Below, in pieces: positions 17,429 to 20,760 of a stretch of DNA of 20,760 nucleotides. Position 1 is the stretch's first letter; every line of letters starts with the position of its first letter. This DNA comes from Alphaproteobacteria bacterium (GTDB taxonomy: Bacteria > Pseudomonadota > Alphaproteobacteria > Rhodospirillales > Rhodospirillaceae), in contig JADGDA010000015.1 in assembly GCA_015228695.1 (NCBI GenBank), positions 1 through 20,760 on the forward strand, read 5' to 3'. The notes beneath the pieces were generated by a model, which was not told where the DNA came from, made no database searches, and saw only the letters and a list, made by a program, of their open reading frames with translations. Position numbers and translations under genes: made by a program.

Positions 17429-18328
17429 TCAGTGAAGGGCAACCATGGGCTTGGTTTCCTTGGCGGCAAGCTCGGCGAGCTGCTGCTCCTCGGTCTTCAT
17501 GATGCCGAACTCCATCAGCATGTCCTCCAACTCCTCCATGGTGATGGGGGTGGGAATGGTGCCCTTGCCGGAGTTCCCGTGGATCTTGGTGGCGAGGGCG
17601 CGATACTCGCCGGCCTGCTTTGAATCCGGCGCGTACTCGATCACCGTCATCCGGCGCAGCTCGGCGTGCTGAACGACATTGTCGCGAGGCACGAAGTGGA
17701 TGAGCTTCGATCCCAGACGGGCGGCCAGCGCCTCGGACAGCTCCAGCTCCTTGTCGGTCTGGCGCTCGTTGCAGATCAGGCCGCCCAGGCGCACGCCGCC
17801 GGAGTGGGCGTATTTCAGAATGCCCTTGGCGATGTTGTTGGCCGCGTAGAGCGCCATCATCTCGCCCGACATGACGATGTAGATTTCCTGCGCCTTGTTT
17901 TCACGGATGGGCATGGCGAACCCGCCGCACACCACGTCGCCCAGCACGTCGTAGGAGACATAGTCCACGTCCTCGTAGGCGCCGTTCTCCTCCAGGAAAT
18001 TGATGGAGGTGATCACCCCCCTTCCGGCGCAGCCCACGCCCGGTTCCGGGCCGCCGGACTCCACGCACTTGATGCCCTTGAAGCCGACCTTCAGCACGTC
18101 TTCCAGTTCCAGGTCCTCGACGCTGCCGGCGGCGGCGGCCAGACTGAGAACCGTGTCCTGCGCCTTGGCGTGCAGGATCAGACGGGTGGAATCGGCCTTC
18201 GGGTCGCAGCCGACGATCAGGATCTTCTGCCCCATCTCTACCAGGGCCGCCAGGGTGTTCTGCGAGGTGGTGGACTTGCCGATCCCTCCCTTGCCGTAAA
18301 ATGCGATCTGCCGAAGTGGTGCGCTCAT
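17429..18328 (-). CDS. nifH: Nitrogenase iron protein (dinitrogenase reductase)
   Basis: NifH is the ATP-driven homodimer that passes electrons from its [4Fe-4S] cluster to NifDK. From the ATG at 18328 it is 299 residues. It has P-loop YGKGGIGKST (11-20), switch I region CDPKADSTRL (41-50), cluster ligands Cys100 (GVGCAGRGV) and Cys134 (LGDVVCGGF), and Arg103 in the CAGRG motif. Arg103 matches Arg101 of Rhodospirillum rubrum, the residue ADP-ribosylated by DraT. AAGGAG six bases upstream fixes this start; an in-frame extension to 18415 would cross the promoter and leader. The divergent draT-draG genes make reversible inactivation by ammonium or darkness very likely. Transcription is expected from the sigma-54 promoter at 18399-18414. 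Confidence 0.99.
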   Translation of the reverse strand: MSAPLRQIAFYGKGGIGKSTTSQNTLAALVEMGQKILIVGCDPKADSTRLILHAKAQDTVLSLAAAAGSVEDLELEDVLKVGFKGIKCVESGGPEPGVGCAGRGVITSINFLEENGAYEDVDYVSYDVLGDVVCGGFAMPIRENKAQEIYIVMSGEMMALYAANNIAKGILKYAHSGGVRLGGLICNERQTDKELELSEALAARLGSKLIHFVPRDNVVQHAELRRMTVIEYAPDSKQAGEYRALATKIHGNSGKGTIPTPITMEELEDMLMEFGIMKTEEQQLAELAAKETKPMVALH

Positions 18329-18366
18329 CGGAAACTCCTTTGCCGTCGCGAGGGTGTCTACGTTCC

Positions 18367-18387
18367 CAGGGCCGAACCCGGCCTCTG
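18367..18387 (-). promoter_or_regulatory. 5' stem-loop of the nifH transcript
   Basis: On the minus strand CAG(A)GGCC and GGCCCTG form a 7-bp stem with one bulged A and the loop GGGTTC. If transcription starts at 18388 as the sigma-54 promoter predicts, this stem begins at nucleotide 2 of the mRNA. Such 5'-terminal stems can protect a transcript from decay. Confidence 0.45.
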
Positions 18388-18398
18388 CAAAGAGGTAC

Positions 18399-18414
18399 TG
18401 CAACCGATATGCCA
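18399..18414 (-). promoter_or_regulatory. sigma-54 promoter of nifHDK
   Basis: The minus strand reads TGGCATATCGGTTGCA: GG at -25/-24, exactly ten bases, then GC at -13/-12, against the consensus TGGCACG-N4-TTGCA. The start would be at 18388, giving a leader of about 60 bases before nifH. Two NifA sites lie about 100-135 bases upstream. Confidence 0.88.
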
Positions 18415-18423
18415 TGCGGGGAA

Positions 18424-18464
18424 ATCAGCGGGAAACAGAGGTATTTCCTTGGTTTCCCGATGAT
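18424..18464. repeat. 13-bp inverted repeat between the nifH promoter and the NifA sites
   Basis: ATCAGCGGGAAAC (18424-18436) and GTTTCCCGATGAT (18452-18464) match in 12 of 13 positions as an inverted repeat around 15 bases. It occupies about -36 to -76 relative to the predicted nifH start, where an IHF site is usual in NifA-dependent promoters, but I see no good IHF consensus. It could bind a dimeric or multimeric regulator or act as a structural element. Confidence 0.6.
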
Positions 18465-18483
18465 TGTCCCATCGATCCGCCTG

Positions 18484-18499
18484 TGTCGCGAAGACGACA
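18484..18499. promoter_or_regulatory. NifA upstream activator site 1
   Basis: TGTCGCGAAGACGACA is an exact TGT-N10-ACA with extended dyad TGTCG/CGACA. Its centre is about 103 bases upstream of the nifH start and about 110 upstream of the predicted draT start. Confidence 0.82.
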
Positions 18500-18514
18500 A
18501 TCCGGTACGGCCAA

Positions 18515-18530
18515 TGTCGCGCCCGCAACA
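18515..18530. promoter_or_regulatory. NifA upstream activator site 2
   Basis: TGTCGCGCCCGCAACA is a second exact TGT-N10-ACA. It shares the half-site TGTCGCG with site 1 and starts 31 bases, about three helical turns, from it. It is centred about 134 bases from the nifH start and about 79 from the draT start. Confidence 0.78.
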
Positions 18531-18574
18531 GCGTCCTCCGGGCGCGAGCCACGGGTTTCCGTCGTCGCGGTGAA

Positions 18575-18590
18575 AGGCACGCCTCTTGCT
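18575..18590 (+). promoter_or_regulatory. sigma-54 promoter of draT-draG-ferredoxin
   Basis: The + strand reads AGGCACGCCTCTTGCT, one base off the consensus TGGCACG-N4-TTGCW, with the exact GG-N10-GC spacing. The start would be the A at 18601, 23 bases before the draT TTG. The two NifA sites lie upstream at suitable distances, so this operon may be NifA-activated. Confidence 0.7.
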
Positions 18591-18623
18591 AGGTCCAGGG
18601 ACCGGTTAGGGGAGGACCGACCG

Positions 18624-19448
18624 TTGAAGCCTGTTTCCGCCTCGCGAGACGGCCTTGGCCACAGCACCAATCTCGTCGGCCTGCCGACCGGGCTGCTGGC
18701 GAGTCCGGATTTTAACGATTACCCAGTTCCGCTGCGCATCGCCGGAGTGCGCGAGATGAACGGCTCCCTGTTCGAGATGCTGGCCGAGGCTCCCGACGCC
18801 GGGGAAGCCGCCGTGGCCTTCGACATGTACATGGCGGCGGCCTTCGATCTGGACCCGGAGCAGCACGACGGCCGGGACCGGGGGCCGGGACGCCGGTTCC
18901 GTTCCAGCTATCTCCGGCTTCTCAAGGGATGGGGCTACGACGCCAACAGCCCGGAGGGGGCGGTGCTGAAGGGGTGGGTGGAAAGTCGCTTCGGCCTGTT
19001 TCCGACCTTCCACAAAAGGCCCATGGGCAGGCTGATGTCCGACGCATGGATGGTGTACGTGTCCGAAAAAATGTCGAGCCGATTCCACAACAATTCGATC
19101 CTATCCCAGCTCGACATCCTGTTCGAATACTGCCAGTGGGCGTTGGCGCGGTTCCACATGGTCGGACGCCGCAACGTGGTTCTCTACCGGGGGATGAACG
19201 ATTTCGACGAACACCAAGTGGTGGAGCGTCTGGGCCGCGACCGCTTCGTGGTCCGTCTCAACAATCTGGTGTCCTTCAGTTCCGACCGCGGGGTCGCCGA
19301 CTGTTTCGGCGACTATATCGTCGAGGCCCGGGTGCCGACGGCCAAGATTCTGTTTTTCAACACCCTGCTGCCGAACCATCCCCTGAAGGGGGAAGGCGAA
19401 TATCTCGTCATCGGCGGCGATTACCGCGTCCTGGCGCGGTACTTCTGA
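18624..19448 (+). CDS. draT: NAD+-dinitrogenase-reductase ADP-ribosyltransferase
   Basis: DraT inactivates nitrogenase by attaching ADP-ribose from NAD+ to the CAGRG arginine of NifH when ammonium appears or energy drops. From the TTG at 18624 it is 274 residues, matching the 276 of Rhodospirillum rubrum. The R-S-E pattern of arginine-specific ADP-ribosyltransferases can be seen: Arg189 (VLYRGMND), the SFSS motif (217-220) and the E-x-E pair Glu257/Glu259 (GEGEYLVIGG). I chose TTG because GGGGAGG stands eight bases upstream and the predicted sigma-54 start is at 18601. The frame is open further upstream, but that stretch holds the promoter and NifA sites. draG follows after 13 bases. Confidence 0.96.
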   Translation: MKPVSASRDGLGHSTNLVGLPTGLLASPDFNDYPVPLRIAGVREMNGSLFEMLAEAPDAGEAAVAFDMYMAAAFDLDPEQHDGRDRGPGRRFRSSYLRLLKGWGYDANSPEGAVLKGWVESRFGLFPTFHKRPMGRLMSDAWMVYVSEKMSSRFHNNSILSQLDILFEYCQWALARFHMVGRRNVVLYRGMNDFDEHQVVERLGRDRFVVRLNNLVSFSSDRGVADCFGDYIVEARVPTAKILFFNTLLPNHPLKGEGEYLVIGGDYRVLARYF

Positions 19449-19461
19449 CGGAGGTGGCCCG

Positions 19462-20358
19462 ATGCCGGGACCGACCCTGCGCGAGAGAGCCCTGGGCGCC
19501 TATCTCGGCTTTGCCGTCGGCGACGCCCTGGGGGCGACCGTCGAGTTCATGACCCGGCGGGAAATCGAGGCGAAGTACAAGGTTCACTGCCGGATGATCG
19601 GCGGCGGCTGGCTGCACCTGAAGCCGGGGCAGGTCACCGACGACACCGAGATGAGTCTTCGTCTCGGGCGGGCCTTGATCGACCGGCGGGGATTCGACCT
19701 CCAGTCCGTCTGCGACGGCTTCGTCGCCTGGCTGAAGACCGGGCCGGTCGATGTGGGCAATACCTGTCGGCGCGGAATCCGCCGCTACATCGCCAACGGC
19801 TCCATGTCCACTCCCCCGTGCGAGGGCGACGGGGGCAACGGGGCCTGCATGCGCAATCTGCCCGTGGCCCTCGCCACGTTGGGCTCGCCCGCGTCCTTCG
19901 AGCGGTGGACGCTGGAACAATGTCACATCACCCACCATCATCCCCTGTCGGACGACGCCACCCTGGCCATGGGCCGGATGGTGCAGGCGCTGCTGTCGGG
20001 AGACGGCATCCGCGCCTGCCGCGCCGAGGCCTCGGCCCTGGTGGCGAGACACCGGCAGTTCAAGTTCGATCCCTATCGCGGGCTGTCGTCGGCCTTCATC
20101 GTCGATACGATTCAGACGGTGCTGCATTTCTATTTCCTCACCGACGGCTTCCGCTCCTGCGTCACCCAGGTGGTCAACCAAGGGGGCGACGCGGATACCA
20201 CCGGCGCCCTGGCTGGCATGCTGGCCGGCGCCACCTATGGCGTGGAGGAGATTCCGAACGCCTGGTTGAAAAAGCTCGACAAGAACGTCGAGCGCGATAT
20301 CCGCGACCAGACCGACGCGCTTCTCTCCCTCGCCGCCACCCTGTCCCCCCAACGATGA
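19462..20358 (+). CDS. draG: ADP-ribosyl-[dinitrogenase reductase] hydrolase
   Basis: DraG removes ADP-ribose from NifH and so restores nitrogenase activity. The 298-residue protein is a full-length member of the ADP-ribosylglycohydrolase family with a binuclear manganese site. The ligands match Rhodospirillum rubrum numbering: Glu28, Asp60 and Asp61 (TDDTEMS), Asp97, and Asp243, Asp245 and Thr246 in NQGGDADTTGA. The ATG at 19462 has GGAGG seven bases upstream and follows draT by 13 bases. In relatives DraG is controlled by sequestration to the membrane through AmtB and PII proteins, which are not in this window. The TGA overlaps an upstream ATG of the ferredoxin frame. Confidence 0.98.
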   Translation: MPGPTLRERALGAYLGFAVGDALGATVEFMTRREIEAKYKVHCRMIGGGWLHLKPGQVTDDTEMSLRLGRALIDRRGFDLQSVCDGFVAWLKTGPVDVGNTCRRGIRRYIANGSMSTPPCEGDGGNGACMRNLPVALATLGSPASFERWTLEQCHITHHHPLSDDATLAMGRMVQALLSGDGIRACRAEASALVARHRQFKFDPYRGLSSAFIVDTIQTVLHFYFLTDGFRSCVTQVVNQGGDADTTGALAGMLAGATYGVEEIPNAWLKKLDKNVERDIRDQTDALLSLAATLSPQR

Positions 20359-20372
20359 AAGGCACGCGAACC

Positions 20373-20756
20373 ATGGCCAATATCACGTTTTCCGGCATCA
20401 CCATGCCCAAGGACGTCACCGTCTACGCCGCCGCCGGCGACGCCCACACCATTCTGGCCCTCGCCAAGGCCAACAACATCCCCATTCCCTTCCAGTGCCA
20501 GGATGGGGAGTGCGGTTCCTGCCTGATCAAGGTCACCACCCTGAACGACAAGCCGCCGATGGCGGTCAGTCTGACCGAGCGGGAGAAACTGACCCTGTCG
20601 GTCAACGGCAAACTCAGCAAGGCCGATCTGGCCGCCGCCGAGAACAGCCATATTCCGCCGCGCTACCGCCTCGCCTGCCAGTACATCGTGCGCGACGAGG
20701 ATATCCTGATCGAGTTCAGCGGCGAACCGGGGGTCGAGATCGATCTGCGGAAATAG
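20373..20756 (+). CDS. [2Fe-2S] plant-type ferredoxin, nif-associated
   Basis: The 127-residue protein is a plant-type [2Fe-2S] ferredoxin. Cluster ligands Cys42, Cys47 and Cys50 lie in FQCQDGECGSC, with the fourth, Cys102, in RLACQYIV. It resembles ferredoxins found in nif regions of alphaproteobacteria (FdxD-like). It could carry electrons to nitrogenase, or serve cluster assembly or redox sensing; this cannot be decided here. I chose the ATG at 20373 because AAAGG lies about ten bases upstream. The in-frame ATG at 20355 overlaps the draG stop as ATGA and has no ribosome site. It is 14 bases from draG, so it should share the draT promoter. A 17-residue C-terminal tail follows FSGEPG. Confidence 0.93.
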   Translation: MANITFSGITMPKDVTVYAAAGDAHTILALAKANNIPIPFQCQDGECGSCLIKVTTLNDKPPMAVSLTEREKLTLSVNGKLSKADLAAAENSHIPPRYRLACQYIVRDEDILIEFSGEPGVEIDLRK

Positions 20757-20760
20757 GACG

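Noticed and set aside
14166..18328. Alternative (vanadium or iron-only) nitrogenase
   Set aside because: NifD and NifK residues match molybdenum enzymes position by position, and no delta-subunit gene lies between the D and K genes.
18329..18415. In-frame N-terminal extension of NifH by 29 residues
   Set aside because: NifH begins at the P-loop region after MSAPLRQ, AAGGAG fixes the ATG at 18328, and the extension crosses the leader stem-loop and the promoter.
18354..18623. In-frame N-terminal extension of DraT by 90 residues
   Set aside because: The stretch contains two NifA sites and the sigma-54 promoter, and DraT from the TTG at 18624 already has the family length.
20355..20372. Earlier ATG for the ferredoxin, overlapping the draG stop
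   Set aside because: No ribosome site precedes it and the ferredoxin fold starts after the second ATG. Translational coupling keeps it possible but less likely.

Overview
The window looks like a chromosomal segment of a nitrogen-fixing alphaproteobacterium, most likely a member of the Rhodospirillales (Magnetospirillum, Phaeospirillum, Rhodospirillum or Azospirillum type). Three things point there. The DNA is GC-rich with strong GC bias at third codon positions. The gene order rpoZ-rsh-pdxJ-acpS-lepB-rnc-era is an alphaproteobacterial signature. The molybdenum nitrogenase genes nifHDK sit back to back with draT-draG, the ADP-ribosylation switch typical of this group. The genus is an inference.

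Layout. Positions 1-125 probably hold the 3' end of a + strand gene cut by the window edge. From 148 to 10206 nearly everything reads leftwards: folK, rpoZ, rsh, pdxJ, acpS, lepB, rnc, era, an unrecognised two-helix membrane protein with three cysteines in its soluble part, and clpB. A good sigma-70 promoter precedes rpoZ, and a likely RpoH promoter sits directly before clpB. Several junctions overlap by a few bases (pdxJ/acpS, rnc/era, probably lepB/rnc), so this is a tightly coupled housekeeping operon. At 10328-11586 two + strand genes follow: a NYN/PIN-like nuclease and a family 5 uracil-DNA glycosylase. They converge on, and overlap tail to tail with, a leftward pair of membrane glycosylation genes at 11536-14024: a GT-C-like multispan protein and a polyprenyl-phosphate glycosyltransferase of family GT2.

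The nitrogen-fixation part starts at about 14091. nifH-nifD-nifK read leftwards (18328 to 14166). There is a hairpin between nifH and nifD, a palindromic REP-doublet element between nifD and nifK, and a terminator-like hairpin after nifK. draT-draG-ferredoxin read rightwards (18624 to 20756). The 295 bp between nifH and draT carries a sigma-54 promoter for each direction, with two TGT-N10-ACA NifA sites between them, so one activator platform may serve both operons. NifH, NifD and NifK keep all their cluster ligands. NifH keeps the arginine modified by DraT. DraT and DraG keep their catalytic and metal-binding residues. The local unit is therefore complete nitrogenase structural proteins plus their reversible post-translational switch and a [2Fe-2S] ferredoxin. 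The cofactor-assembly genes (nifEN, nifB and others) and nifA are not in the window.

I did not find a CRISPR array, transposase, tRNA, rRNA or prophage gene. The most interesting points are the shared divergent NifA/sigma-54 control region, the unusual palindrome inside it, the covarying REP doublet inside the nif operon, and the ferredoxin that follows draG.
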